NCBI GenBank assembly: GCA_001600455.1
Contig: BCKC01000011.1
Location: forward strand, 647,835-711,834
Source of the DNA: Endocalyx cinctus
Lineage: Eukaryota; Ascomycota; Sordariomycetes; Amphisphaeriales; Apiosporaceae
Reading direction: 5' to 3'
DNA: 64,000 bases
Positions 22,201 through 33,278 of this stretch are shown piece after piece. The notes under the pieces are model-generated. The model was not told the DNA's origin. It did no database searches and worked only from the letters and a program-made list of their open reading frames with translations. Both the position numbers and the translations under genes were made by a program. Positions within the stretch are counted from its first letter, which is position 1, and each line of letters starts with the position of its first letter.

Positions 22201-23679
22201 ATGTCTTACCTTGATCATATTCCTGCCGGCAAGGCACCACCAGGCGTAACCTCAAACCTTATCAACCCGCCGTCGAATGCCAAAACTCTCGAAATCCTCG
22301 ATGCGACTTTATTCTCGATTATGGGTGCCGCTGTTCTCATTCGATTCTTTGTTCGAGCGAGATATACGAAGAATTGGGGGTGGGATGACTGTTAGTCAAG
22401 AATTACACTACACTGTCATTATGCTACACTGATGAATCATGTTACTGATATATACTATGTCTAGTGGCGTGCGGACTAGCTGCTGTAGGTTTTCTTTCAA
22501 GTTGCGTGAAGCTGGTAACTCCATGGTATTTATATTATCTACAGGCAGCATCACTAGCCCATACGATTCTGTACATTGAGGGTACGATAAGACATCATAA
22601 CGTCCGTATAAGGAAAATTACTTATTCGAATATAGGGATCAAGTATGGCTATGGCAGACATCTTTGGGATATTCCCGCGTCATGGCTTGTTGGGACAGAC
22701 GCTCTTCAAGTTTGTTCTTCGCATCCCATATTATGTGCCAACAAACAGGGTTCTAATTACATCGTTTAGATTCTTACGGCCAACGGTATATCCTACTCGC
22801 TGACTATTCTATTCGCCAAGGTGTCCATATTGCTCTTTTATCTCCGAATCTTCGGTATAAAAAAGGCCTTGGCGGTTACTGTTCACATTAGTATCGCCAT
22901 CGTTTCCATGTTTTATACGGCTACAGCTGCCATTGCTATTGTCTCGTTGGTCAAATGCAGCAATGTCCAAGACCAACTTGGCCAGTTTTGCAAGTACGTC
23001 AGTGGGCCCAACGTGCTGCTGAATGCTTCTTTCAATGTTGCCACCGATATATTGATATTTTTTATCCCTTTCCCTCTCTTGTCGGGCTTGAACTTAAAGC
23101 TCAAGCAAAAGCTGGGTCTTTTTGTCGTATTTGCATTTGCCCTTGTGTAAGTCACTGAAACCATTTCAATTTTCCACCTTGCATTCTTTTTTCTATCAGC
23201 CGTCGATTTGCAGCACTGAACATAATGCCAATGGAATAGGGCTGTCGGTGCTAGTATCGCCCGCTTAGTCAACTTTGCTATCAATTACCATAACCCTGAC
23301 GTGCTCTGGGTTCAATCTACCAATGCGTTATTCACGTGAGTCGATATCCATAGCTTCAGGTCTAGCATACGCTTATTAAAGCCTTTACAGAACGGTCGAA
23401 TACAATATCGCCATCGTCGTGGGTTGCGTGTCTTGTTTTCCCACGTTTTATCTTCATATGACCTCCTATGTACAGAGTGCCTCCTCGTCTATTCGAAAAA
23501 GACTTATTCGATCAAAGGAGTCTTTATCCACACTTGGGCCTGTTGCTGAATCGTCTGTTACATTACATGCCAAGAGACAACCTAGTTCCGAAGATATGGA
23601 TGCATATTATGAACTTCGAGAGACGTCTTTAGCTGCCCGCGGTGGGAGGTTCGAATTGGGCGATAGGACTGAAGTGTGA
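22201..23679 (+). CDS. PTH11-like integral membrane protein (fungal rhodopsin-domain family)
   Basis: Proposed exons are 22201-22390, 22465-22484, 22545-22581, 22636-22709, 22770-23146, 23240-23335 and 23391-23679, giving 360 residues. The first helix is followed by RYTKNWGWDD, then a spliced helix ending IKYGYGRHLWDIP and FAKVSILLFYLRIFG. Both are signatures of this seven-helix family. A Cys-containing loop (CSNVQDQLGQFC) and the segment NVATDILIFFIPFPLL follow. The C-terminal tail is hydrophilic. Relatives include the Magnaporthe receptor Pth11 and many orphan receptors at the plasma membrane. No CFEM domain is present. Exon 2 is only 20 nt; the model around exons 2-4 rests on family spacing between WDD and GRH. 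Confidence 0.8.
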
Positions 23680-24405
23680 TAACTTCTCGGGTCATTAACT
23701 GAATGATATGGGAGTTGTCGTGTGACATATATCATAATACAGGCGTGGATGAATGGTACAGAAAATGAGCTTTCAGCCCACAGAAGGACCTGAGTTTACA
23801 ATGATGATACGAGATAAGATAAGATAAAGAAACGACAAGGGTTTTAAAGATGGTTCCATAGAGGCATGTAGAAGAACCTTCGTAAACTCAGGCATATTAT
23901 TACACACAACTTATAAAACAACACATTAAGCACTCATGCAAGTTTAGAGAGCATGTAATTATAATAGGAGTGTCATTCATAATTTAATGCGTGTTAGATA
24001 ATTAAACCCCCTAAAATTATTCCTTGAGAATTGTCATGGGCTTGCGTGGCTGCGTGGCTTGGAGTATTGTCGAAGCCCCTTTTTCACATGTTTCACGGAT
24101 AATAGCATTAGTATGGTTTATTGAATAACTTCAGATACTCGGTAACAGTCAATTGCATCCTCGGCCACCTTCGGTCCAGTGGCTCCAATTATATGGGGTA
24201 TGTATCCGTGCATCTTGAACCTTCTCATCTCTCTGTGATGTAATCGTTCTTATTATTAAGCGTTAAACAACGGTAGCGATTGTCGGAACTATATTCATCC
24301 CCCGTGCTGGTATTTATACTCTCTGACACCCTTACATCACTCCCAACTTTATCCCATAGAAGCCCCACAGACTAGACTACCTGTTAAGAGAGCTCCGTCG
24401 ATAAA
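23680..24405. other. Intergenic with a fold-back sequence
   Basis: An 11-bp inverted pair (CCTGAGTTTAC at 23789-23799 and GTAAACTCAGG at 23882-23892) flanks about 80 bp. Its left part, 23767-23795, matches 31847-31875 at 26 of 29 bases. No gene was seen. Confidence 0.5.
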
Positions 24406-25368
24406 ATGAGCATGATGCGAGGTATCAGCATAGCGAGGCCATTGGCTTCCCGCTTCCAGCCATCTACACTCCCGCGAATGGTCCGCCCATTCTCTGTGAC
24501 CACATCAAGATCCTATGAATTCATAAGCACCTCAGAACCCAAGCCAGGTGTCGGCCAAGGTAAACAAAAAAAAATCCCGAGGAGAAAGTCCTCTGTCAAA
24601 ATTGTTGGACTATTTAAACTAACATATCTCCCCCAAGTGACGCTAAACCGGCCAAAGGCCCTAAACGCGTTATGCACGCCACTCATCGACGAGCTCAACC
24701 AAGCTCTGACCGAGTTCAACTCGTCCGACTCCGTCTCGGTCATCATCCTGACGGGCTCCCAGAAAGCGTTCGCGGCGGGGGCCGACATCAAGGAGATGGC
24801 CCCGCTGACGTTCGCGAAAGCGTACACGAGCAGCTTCATCGAGTCCTGGTCGGACCTGACGACGCGCGTGAAGAAGCCGATCATCGCGGCCGTCTCGGGC
24901 CACGCCCTCGGAGGCGGGTGCGAGCTCGCCATGATGTGCGACGTCCTCTACTGCACCGCGTCCGCCAACTTCGGCCAGCCCGAGATCAAGCTCGGGACCC
25001 TCCCCGGCGCCGGCGGCAGCCAGAGGCTCGCGCGCGCCGTCGGCAAGTCCAAGGCGATGGAGCTCATCCTCACGGGCAAGTCCTTCTCGGGCGCGGACGC
25101 GGAGGCTTGGGGGCTCGCCGCGAGGGCGTTCGCGAGCTACGAGGAGCTCATGGAGGGCACGATGAAGACGGCCGAGACGATCGCCGGGTACTCTAAAGTG
25201 GCCGTGATGGCGGCTAAGGAGGCGGTCAACAAGAGCCAGGACCTCCCGTTGAGAGACGGGGTCGAGTACGAGCGGAGGATCTTCCACGGTCTTTTCGGCA
25301 GTCAGGATCAAAAGATCGGGATGAAGGCTTTCGCCGAGAAGCAGAAGCCCGAGTGGAAGCATGAATAG
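24406..25368 (+). CDS. Mitochondrial enoyl-CoA hydratase (crotonase family)
   Basis: Exons 24406-24559 and 24638-25368 give 294 residues. The intron is 78 nt, contains an AACTAACAT branch-like site and has no stop codon, so the unspliced frame stays open as a 320-residue protein. Splicing restores GVGQVTLNRPKALNAL, which fits the family; the unspliced insert does not. A basic, serine-rich N-terminus up to about residue 35 suits mitochondrial import. The oxyanion-hole segment is FAAGADIKEM. The two catalytic glutamates lie in HALGGGCELAM and PEIKLGTLPGAGGSQRL. The enzyme hydrates trans-2-enoyl-CoA in fatty-acid and branched-chain amino-acid breakdown. The exon is markedly GC-rich, and the long antisense frames are shadows. 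Confidence 0.95.
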   Translation: MSMMRGISIARPLASRFQPSTLPRMVRPFSVTTSRSYEFISTSEPKPGVGQGKQKKIPRRKSSVKIVGLFKLTYLPQVTLNRPKALNALCTPLIDELNQALTEFNSSDSVSVIILTGSQKAFAAGADIKEMAPLTFAKAYTSSFIESWSDLTTRVKKPIIAAVSGHALGGGCELAMMCDVLYCTASANFGQPEIKLGTLPGAGGSQRLARAVGKSKAMELILTGKSFSGADAEAWGLAARAFASYEELMEGTMKTAETIAGYSKVAVMAAKEAVNKSQDLPLRDGVEYERRIFHGLFGSQDQKIGMKAFAEKQKPEWKHE

Positions 25369-25735
25369 AATATCTGTATGCAGATCTAGCAATTGATCAT
25401 ACGTGCCAAGATGAAAACTAGTATATGTACATTACCAAAATGTCGTATTAATGTTAGTTTACCGTTGCAAATTCATGTCGACCCAACAGTCGATTGAGAT
25501 GGATCGAATATGCGCTAAAATTTAATGAAGTCATTTCTGGCTATGTTCAATAATCTCGGCGACAACTGGAGTATATACCTGTTTTATACATCTTCGAAAC
25601 CTAGGGCATATTATACAAATTGAATAAAAAATATAGCGGGGACAGTCAGGTTTACGATATCCTAGCCTCTTAATACTGCCGTTCATGAGGAGATCACTAT
25701 ATATCTGTATAACAACAACTCAAGGTTTCGCCAAC
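25369..25735. other. Convergent intergenic spacer
   Basis: It lies between the 3' ends of two convergent genes and should hold both 3' UTRs. Nothing else was seen. Confidence 0.5.
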
Positions 25736-26929
25736 CTAAATATCTCTGCTCGATCGCCGCGAACCCTGCAAGCTCACCCTACTCTGCAACGAACCGGCGT
25801 TACTAACCAATTCATACTCCGAAGACGAACCGAGGGGCTCGATATCGCTGCCGTTGAAGTTAAGCAAGTACACGCCCGTGAATATGGTGAGGAATCCGCC
25901 GACCAAGGACATGGACTTGACGTTATCGGTCACGTTGAACCCTTGAAAAAGGATAAACGAAGCCGTCAAGACCGCGGTGGTGAAGGTGACGTAGTAGATG
26001 GGACTAACACTATTTTGATGAACAGATGGATGGCGGGCGTTAGCGAACAGGTTAAATGGGCAGTCGCAATCAAGGAGTGGAAACACTTCATTTCATGTTT
26101 CGTTTTCCTACTTACATAGATTGAGGAAAGACGCTGAGCGCCTTGTTGAAGTAGTGCATTTGAACGAGTATGAGACCCAGGGCAACAATTCCAAGCAGGT
26201 AAGTGGAAAGGTTCAGAAATTGGTTGGTTCCGGCGACGGTGAGTTTGATGGCGATGCCGAAAGCTTTCAGCGCCATGACGGATACGGCTCCGGTCCCTGC
26301 GCAGATTGATAGGTAGTAAAGAGGGTTCGTTTTTCCGTAGCGAGGACAGATGACGAAGATCATGGCTAAGCACCAGACCGCCGTGGCGGCGCAGAAGAGA
26401 AGGAAACCTATTTAGGTAGTTAATTAGCTTCCAGTCGCATCCTATCCCTCCCAAAAGTCAAACAAATGGGTGATGTGTTCTAGGACTTCACTATTTACGC
26501 ACCAGGTTGAGCAGCGTATCCCAGTATCTCATCCACGGACGCCACCTCCTTGTCCGGCGGGGCATTAGCGACGATGAGGATAGAGCCCGCCAGACACATA
26601 GCACAGCCCAGCTTGCCGACGGCGTTGAGCTTCTCCTTCAGGAAGTACGCGCCCAGGACGGTGCTCGCGAGGACGCTGAGGGCGCCCAGCGGCGTGACCA
26701 GCACGGCGGGCGCGAAGGTGTAAGCGGCGAAGTTGAAGAGCTCGCCCGTCACCTGCATGATCATCCCCGTCCACCAGGTCGGGTTCCGGAAGTACTCGTG
26801 GCCGTCGCCCCGGAACCCGTGCCGCTCGCTGGCGTCCTTGAGCCCGATCTTGATGGTCACGTAGCTCGATCCGATGGCTACGGACGAACATACCGCGAGG
26901 AGGACCCCGATATATCGCGTGTCCGACAT
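25736..26929 (-). CDS. NIPA-family (DUF803) magnesium transporter
   Basis: Exons 26929-26503, 26407-26116 and 26009-25736 give 330 residues. The protein is a string of hydrophobic helices in the drug/metabolite-transporter fold. Family features are GVLLAVCSSVAIGSSYVTIK at the first helix, EYFRNPTWWTGMI, FAPAVLVTPLGALSVL, ALGLILVQMHYFNKAL and SIVSPIYYVTFT in the last third. The last of these is formed across the final splice and matches the NIPA pattern closely. Human NIPA1/2 homologs transport Mg2+ at endosomal and plasma membranes; the fungal substrate is inferred. The tail after about residue 300 is serine-rich and cytosolic. Donors are GTGCGT and GTAAGT. Confidence 0.92.
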
Positions 26930-28217
26930 CGTTAGTGCTGCACCTACGAGAGAAAAGGGGGGAAGCTTTTCGTGGAAATATGGCGTTGGCTTGGGTGGCC
27001 CCCTTACTGTGGCTGATTATTGTGGCTTGTTCGGATTCGAGATTCGAGATCCAGGAATTAGTTTGTGTCCACTGTGTTGTGTGGGGAGATTACGTCGTTA
27101 AACCAATCCCTAATCCGGGTTTACAACTTTACATACACAGTAGTATGTAGCGATCTCGATATACAATTGACTGCGACAGAGAGAGTGTGTATGTGTTTTC
27201 TTTTAATTATTTGAATACGAATAGGAGCTGACCGGCAAGCTGATTGATTATTGAATAATGCTGGTGCCTGAATTGCTGAGGTAGGATTCATTTTGTACAG
27301 TACATATGTGCCGGCACGGCGCGAATAATAATCCGATCTTATGTAGATCTACCATCTACCCTCCTCTTCCAAGTTCGTTTCTAGGGCCGCCACATCGAGA
27401 ACTAAAAGCTGTTTCTTTACCGACTATATCTCTGATCCCGCAGCCTCTTTGGATGTTCAAGCTCCTTAGGTCCGGATCTATTGAATGTACCTGGCACTAT
27501 CCTTCAGATTTCGCTCTTCTTGGAAAGCGGCCCACTATGTAGTTCTCGTTGCTGGCAGCCCTTAAATCTCTTGTATGACGCACTAGAAAGGCGTCGTGGT
27601 CTACTATACTACATTCATCCAGCAGCTCGGACTGCACTGTTGGTAGGGCTGATAGTGTAGACTAGTTGCAATGTAATATGCGTGAGATTATTGAGATGTA
27701 AGATGTAAGTAAGATGTCAGTGAATGAGCTGACGGGATATTCCATGTGAAAATTATTTAATCCAAGATATCCAGCGTTTCACCACAATTTTTGGTCTCGT
27801 GAACCCATATCGCTTACGAAGTGCAGGTTGAGTCTCAGATAATGCTCAGCGGCAATAATACGTTATAAATAATCCGTTTAATAAGCCTATTGATCAATAC
27901 AACAAGCCACCATTCACCTCAAATATATGATCTTTTGAAGTGAATCATGCAGAAATAGAACGGTGGATATCCCATATATTTTTCAGGCGAATACGAAGTA
28001 CAAAAATACATTGGTGACTAGGGTCGATTGGAAAAGCAAGGTTTTTGTATTCCCACCCCACCATCAGGTAAAAAAAGAAGAAAGTGACAAGATCACGTCG
28101 GCCAAAATTTAAATAGTACAAAAAAATAAGAAAGTCTGTCGTCGAAAAAACAAAACTTTTAGAAGGAAAAAAAAAAAAAAATAAAAGAGAAGAGGTTACC
28201 TATGATAATAATAGGAA
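26930..28217. other. Intergenic between divergent genes, no gene seen
   Basis: It contains the promoters of the NIPA gene (minus) and the RING/SH3 gene (plus). The last 150 bp are A-rich and T-rich, as in many fungal 5' UTRs. No coding signal was recognised. Confidence 0.5.
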
Positions 28218-31200
28218 ATGGCTACGGACACCATCGGTCGAGCCGGGGTTGATCTAGAGAAGGAATTAACTTGTTCGGTCAGTTTTTACTTTACCTTTTC
28301 CTATCGCAACCCCTCCACAAAATCCTATGATGATCATAACGACATCCCATATCGCACCCAAATACAATCAGACTATCGATGAAATAGTTTTTTAACCGTG
28401 ATAAACAAACAGATTTGCACTGAAGTTCTTTACCAACCTCTGACTCTACTCGATTGTCTTCACACCTTTTGCGGGTCGTGTTTAAGAGATTGGTTTAATT
28501 GGCAAGTCACAGCAGCGCGAAACTCTCCGAACCCCCCGACGCCAGACGCTAAGATTTATACGTGCCCATCATGTCGCGCCTACGTTCGAGACACGAGGCA
28601 CAACGCCACCGTTACCACCCTGCTCGAGATGTTTATAGCCGCGAACCCATCTAAGGCTAAACCGGAGGACGAGAAAGAGGAGATGCGGAAGAAATATAAA
28701 CCCGGCGATAACGTGCTGCCCCCGATCCCCGTGATCGAGGCGTCGCCCGAGGAGAGAAGACTGCAAGAGATGGAAAGACGCATGTTGGAACAGGCGCGAG
28801 AGATGAGCTTGCGCGATGCCGGTGTAGATTCTTCCGACAGCTCCGGACGCAGACGCCGCCATACAAGCGGTAGATCCGACGATAGACCCGGTAGATCTGA
28901 TCGGGAGAGCAGCCGTGACACGCGACATCATGATTCACGCGATCAGCATAGGAGACATAGAGAGCGCAGACATAGATCTGAGTCAAATAGACTATTACAG
29001 GCGGCAGATTCATCTTCGGACGAGAGGCGAAGTAATACCAGTATATCACAGCATCGCTCCCGCGAATCTTCGAGGGTCCGCAGAAGACACGTCGAACACC
29101 AGGCCTCCATAAGATCGTTAATCAGCGCTTCCGACAACGTTGATTCACGGGATTTGGAAAGAGAAATCGAGGACTTTGCCCGTCAGATCCAGGAAGAGGG
29201 TTTGCTCAACGGTTTAGATTTAGATAATATCGATCTCAACCGCAACGACGAGCTGAGTCGGAAAATCACCGAGGCTTACAGAAGACGACAGAGAGAAAGG
29301 TCCCGCGCCGCTGAATCTTCTCAGCGAAGAAGTAACGTGAGCGTTGTCTCGGAAAGAGAAAGAGAAAGGTCTGATTCGGCGAGCTCCCGTTCTCCAAGGC
29401 CTCCCGTAACGGATGCACTGCGCCCACGCAGTAGACAGAGATCGAGTTCGGCGCACGTCAGCAGAGCACCGGGGACGCCCAGCCAGATGGACGACCGTAG
29501 TCGGCCGCCTATCACCTCCACCCATCTCGATATTCCGGGAGATCACGAGCGAAGGCGACGGAGGGCGGCTTCGAGCGGTGGTAGAAGCACGACGGAACCA
29601 ACCCGGCCAAGCTCGGCCGAGACTCGACCGGCGGCTAGATCTCAGACTGATTTGTCTTCGCGATCGCGCAGCTCGGATCCTTCCACGCGTCGACCGTCGG
29701 TCGAGGGAAGAAGTACCAGTTTACCCATCGGGACAGCCGGTTCTGTCTCAGTTGCCAACGAGCACCCAGGTACCAGGAACATGTCTTTTAGCGACAGAGC
29801 CTTGTTTGCTCAAAATGCTCAGAATGCTCAGAATGCTCAAAATTCTCAAAATGCTCAAAATGCTCAAAACAGCGCACCACAATCTCCCCAGGATACCCAT
29901 TCCGACGAGCCTACTCAAGAGCAACAGAGACGAGCCGCACGGCCATCTAGTTTAGTCGTACCCCAAAACCCACTCCCAAGTCTCGGGTTACTATCGTCAC
30001 CGATGAAGCGACCATCGCATCACTACCGATCCAAATCGCAGTACTATCAAGAGCCTTCCATAACGTGCATGAGATGCAACCGTCCGCACATCGAGTACGA
30101 GCTCCACTACAACTGCGGCAAATGCGCCAACGGCAAGTGGAACATCTGCCTGAACTGCTACCGCACCGAGAAGGGCTGCCTGCACTGGTTCGGGTTCGGG
30201 TACGAGGCGTTCCGAAGATGGGAGCGCAAGAGGAACGCCCTCGGCCAGGATCTGGAACCGCCCCACATGCTGCGATCGAGCCGGTACCGGCCGCCCCCCA
30301 AGACGCCGGGCGGCGCCGAGGGTCGCAAGACGCTCACGACGGACGACCCCGAGGCGCGGCTCGAGAGCGGCGTCTTCTGCGCGCGGTGCCGCGCCTGGGC
30401 GAACGAGTGCTACTGGCGGTGCGACGCGTGCAACGACGGGGACTGGGGGTTCTGCAACAACTGCGTGAACCAGGGGTACGCGTGCCCGCACCCCCTCCTG
30501 CCGCTCACGTACGCGCCTCCTCCTCCTCCTCCGCCAGGCAGCTCGGACGGGCACGGCGCGACGATGATCTCGCCGCCCGGAAGCCCGCACCCGAACTCGC
30601 CGTCGCCGACCTCGCCGACGCCGCGACGGAGGCCCCGGTCGGCGACGTTCTTGACGGGGCCCAACGCCGCGAGCATAGGCAGCTTCCGGCCGCTCACGTT
30701 CAATACCGCGTGCGACGTGTGCCGCGCGCCGATCCCGCCGGCCGACCGGCGGTACCACTGCTTCTCGTGCGTGAGCACGCTGCTCATGCCGCCCGAGGTC
30801 CCGCAGCCGGGCGATTACGACATCTGCGCGACGTGCTACGCGCGCCTCGCGCACGACGGCCGGGTCGCGCCGGAGAACGGGCCCGGCGGGTGGCGGCGGT
30901 GCCTCCACGGCCACCGCATGGCCGTCGTCGCCTTCGTCGAGGGGCCCGGCGGGCAGAAGCGGCGCACGGTGCAGGATCTCGTGGGCGGGCGGTGGTTCTT
31001 TATGGAGCCGTACGAAGCGGCGACGCGGGCGGGCGAGGAGGGGAGCAACCATAAGAAGAACAATAAGAATAAAAAGAAGCTCCTGAAATGGTCCTGGCCG
31101 GCCGGCGTCGGGCCCGATCCGAGAGCGATGCGCGAACGGCTCGTCGCGGCCGACGTCGCGGACGCGGCGCCGCCGCCGCCTCCCGGGTCCGGGTTCGTGG

Positions 31201-31466
31201 CCGACCAAGAGTTTCCGCCGGACGGCGGGAGCGTGCGGGATAAGGCCGTGGCGGCTTACGCTTACTATCCGCGGACGGTCGAGGGCGGGGATGCGGCGAA
31301 AGGAGAAGGGGCAGGAGGAGGAGGAAACGAGTTGTCTTTCCCTCGAGGCGCCGAGATTAGGGAGATATTGGATTATTACGGGGACGGGGAGTGGTTCTTC
31401 GGCACGTATATGGGTGCCATGGGCGTCTTTCCGGGTCCGTATGTTAGGTTGTATGCTGAGGATTAG
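28218..31466 (+). CDS. Large RING, zinc-finger and SH3 domain protein, putative E3 ubiquitin ligase
   Basis: Exons 28218-28277 and 28413-31466 give 1037 residues. The intron (GTCAGT...CAG) splits the RING between its first two cysteine pairs; splicing creates ELTCSICTEV. The RING-HC is complete: Cys19, 22, 35, His37, Cys40, 43, 71 and 74, similar to CHFR-type RINGs. Residues about 125-550 are disordered and rich in Arg, Ser and Asp, with an AQN repeat near 487-508. Three Cys/His-rich ZZ-like modules follow (about 570-615, 674-715, 786-850), with pairs such as CMRC, CGKC, CLNC, CARC, CDAC, CNNC and CDVC. The last 75 residues form an SH3 domain (AYAYYP, ELSFPRGAEI, EWFFGTY, GVFPGPYVRL). RING proteins pass ubiquitin from an E2 to a substrate; the SH3 and ZZ modules probably choose partners. 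The substrate is unknown. Confidence 0.9.
29811..29873 (+). repeat. Coding trinucleotide-type repeat (AQN tripeptides)
   Basis: About seven 9-bp units of GCTCARAAT encode Ala-Gln-Asn, with one unit changed to Ser-Gln-Asn. It lies in the disordered centre of the RING/SH3 protein and could vary in length between strains. Confidence 0.85.
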
Positions 31467-32721
31467 AACAATTCTTCAAGTTCTCTCGTTTTCTTTTGAT
31501 GGGGGGCGGGGGGAGTTTGAGAATTAATTATGCGCGGGTGGATGATGATGAATTGAAAAAAAAGCAAAAAAGAAAAGAGGGGAGAAGGAATAATAGGAAG
31601 AAGAAGTCAGTTAAACTTGAGTTGATGATGAAATCAATGAATAAATATAATGATATGATGTATGTACGAAAGCGAGTTGGTATGAAACCAAATCAAATGG
31701 GATGAAATGAGAATGGTAATTGAGTATTTGTTTGTTGGGTGGAAAATAAGTACCTACCTGGCACATAGGTACCTGCTAAGGTACATCCATGGATAGGATC
31801 GGGTGTGAGCAATAAGATGTAGGTATTAAGGTTATATGCAGCAGGTGAGCTTGTAGCCCGCAGAAGGACCTGAGTGTTCAGTCAGGTCAACGTCACGGTC
31901 AAAAAGTCAAAATAAGTAACAAGGACTTCGAAATATTTCCTGAATTGTACCAGGCTAGGTAGAAAAATCTGATAGAGTCAGGAATTATCATCTCTCTAAA
32001 GCGAAGTATGCGAAGATTGTAGTGTGACATCTCATCAGCTACAATATATCAATTACAAGTACCAGTTACTAGCAGTAGGAGTTGTAGTGGAGGGTTCTAA
32101 TTCTCTTGGGCACGGGTAGGGAAAAGTTTATGTATCGTTTCACTGGCTAGCAAGACGAGGCTCTCTTGCAATTCTGGGGAGTCTATCCCACTGCCGCCGC
32201 CTCTACCGAACTGTGATACGTATACTTGCTTGATATTAACAACAATGGAGAGTGAGTATGTATACCTATGTTTTATCCCATCTTCTTTACCTGAAAACTT
32301 TGATCTTCCACTGGAAAGCAGCCCGGGGCAACCACTATTAGATTTGATTGTTCTCATGTTCGCATCGTGTTGTCCAGTCATGTTTGGATGACGTGGGAGT
32401 AGTCATGAGTGTCTTTGATAGAGAAGCAATATCATGAAGTAAAGCGGCAGCTTTGCTCAGGTATGTATCGTTACAATACTCTCCGTAGTCAGTGATCATT
32501 GTCAAGTCGGGCTATATAGCCTTGCTATCGTGAAGAAACATGAAGCAGAAGTAGAAAAGAAGATGTTTTATTAATATAGTATTTAATTATAAAAAAAAAA
32601 AAAAACAAGATCACCTACAACTAAGCGTCGGACGAACAGGACTGATCCTAGTTATGATCGCCAATGTTATAGACATGACCGCCAGCTACCTTATAAAATC
32701 CCGTAAATAAGGAGTATCGCA

Positions 32722-32790
32722 CAGTGTGGGAATCGAACCCATGGTCTGATGCATGTGAGTGCTATCGTATACCAGCTAAGCCACCTGGGA
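32722..32790 (-). pseudogene. tRNA-like remnant (A and B boxes at tRNA spacing)
   Basis: On the minus strand an A box TGGCTTAGCTGG (32783-32772) and B box GGTTCGATTCC (32739-32729) are separated by 32 nt, exactly as in a tRNA. A stem GAT-A-GCA/TGCATC sits at the anticodon position. The acceptor ends TCCCAGG and ACTGTGC do not pair and the D-stem is poor, so a working tRNA is unlikely. It may be a tRNA pseudogene or the head of a SINE. Confidence 0.4.
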
Positions 32791-33046
32791 TTTATTTAAT
32801 TGTTCTCCTGTTATTGTTACTTATATGTTTGGGCAGGCACGTTGGAGGGGTGGAAGTTACAGACTCGCGATGGTTAATATTTCACAGAATTGGCAGGTGC
32901 ACTTGCCATAACAAAAAAAAAATACTTCACAACAATAAAGTGCAACTGCCTAGAAATAAATACAGCAACTCACACATTTAATGATCTTCCCTTAAGAAAT
33001 TCCTATTTCAAAGATTTCTATCTCGACCAACTTTCGTGATACGCAA

Positions 33047-33256
33047 TCTTTACTTCACTCTCATCTCGACAAGATCCTCGAACGAAACCCTTTTTATAGA
33101 TTAATTATCATCTTTACTCCGACAAGATCCTCATACAAAACCCTTTTTATAGATTAAATACCATCTTCACTCCGATAAGACCTTCATACGAAACATTCTC
33201 TACAGATTATTATCTTTACTTTCATAAAATCTCTAAACAAAACCCTCTTTATTTCC
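33047..33256. repeat. Degenerate minisatellite, about four units of 50-58 bp
   Basis: Each unit reads roughly ATCTTYACTCCGAYAAGAYC, then TCATACRAAACCCTTTTTAT, then AGATTA. Identity falls towards both ends. The array ends about 22 bp before the start codon of the next gene, so it lies in its 5' UTR or core promoter. Confidence 0.8.
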
Positions 33257-33278
33257 CTCTACAGTTCTATCCGACACC

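Larger units (their letters stand above)
31467..33278. other. Intergenic, 1.8 kb, with a tRNA-like remnant and decayed minisatellite
   Basis: Purine-rich 3' flank of the RING/SH3 gene, then AGGTACCT-type words near 31750, a copy of the 29-bp dispersed repeat (31847-31875), a tRNA-like sequence (about 32722-32790) and a four-unit degenerate tandem repeat (33047-33256). No protein gene was recognised; 32097-32381 (minus) is an open frame without motifs. Confidence 0.5.

Noticed and set aside
24670..25392. 240-residue minus-strand open frame opposite enoyl-CoA hydratase
   Set aside because: Shadow of a GC-rich exon; the sense frame has complete crotonase motifs.
29997..31208. 403-residue minus-strand open frame opposite the RING/SH3 gene
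   Set aside because: Shadow frame, Arg/Ala/Val-rich. The sense strand encodes zinc-finger and SH3 motifs.
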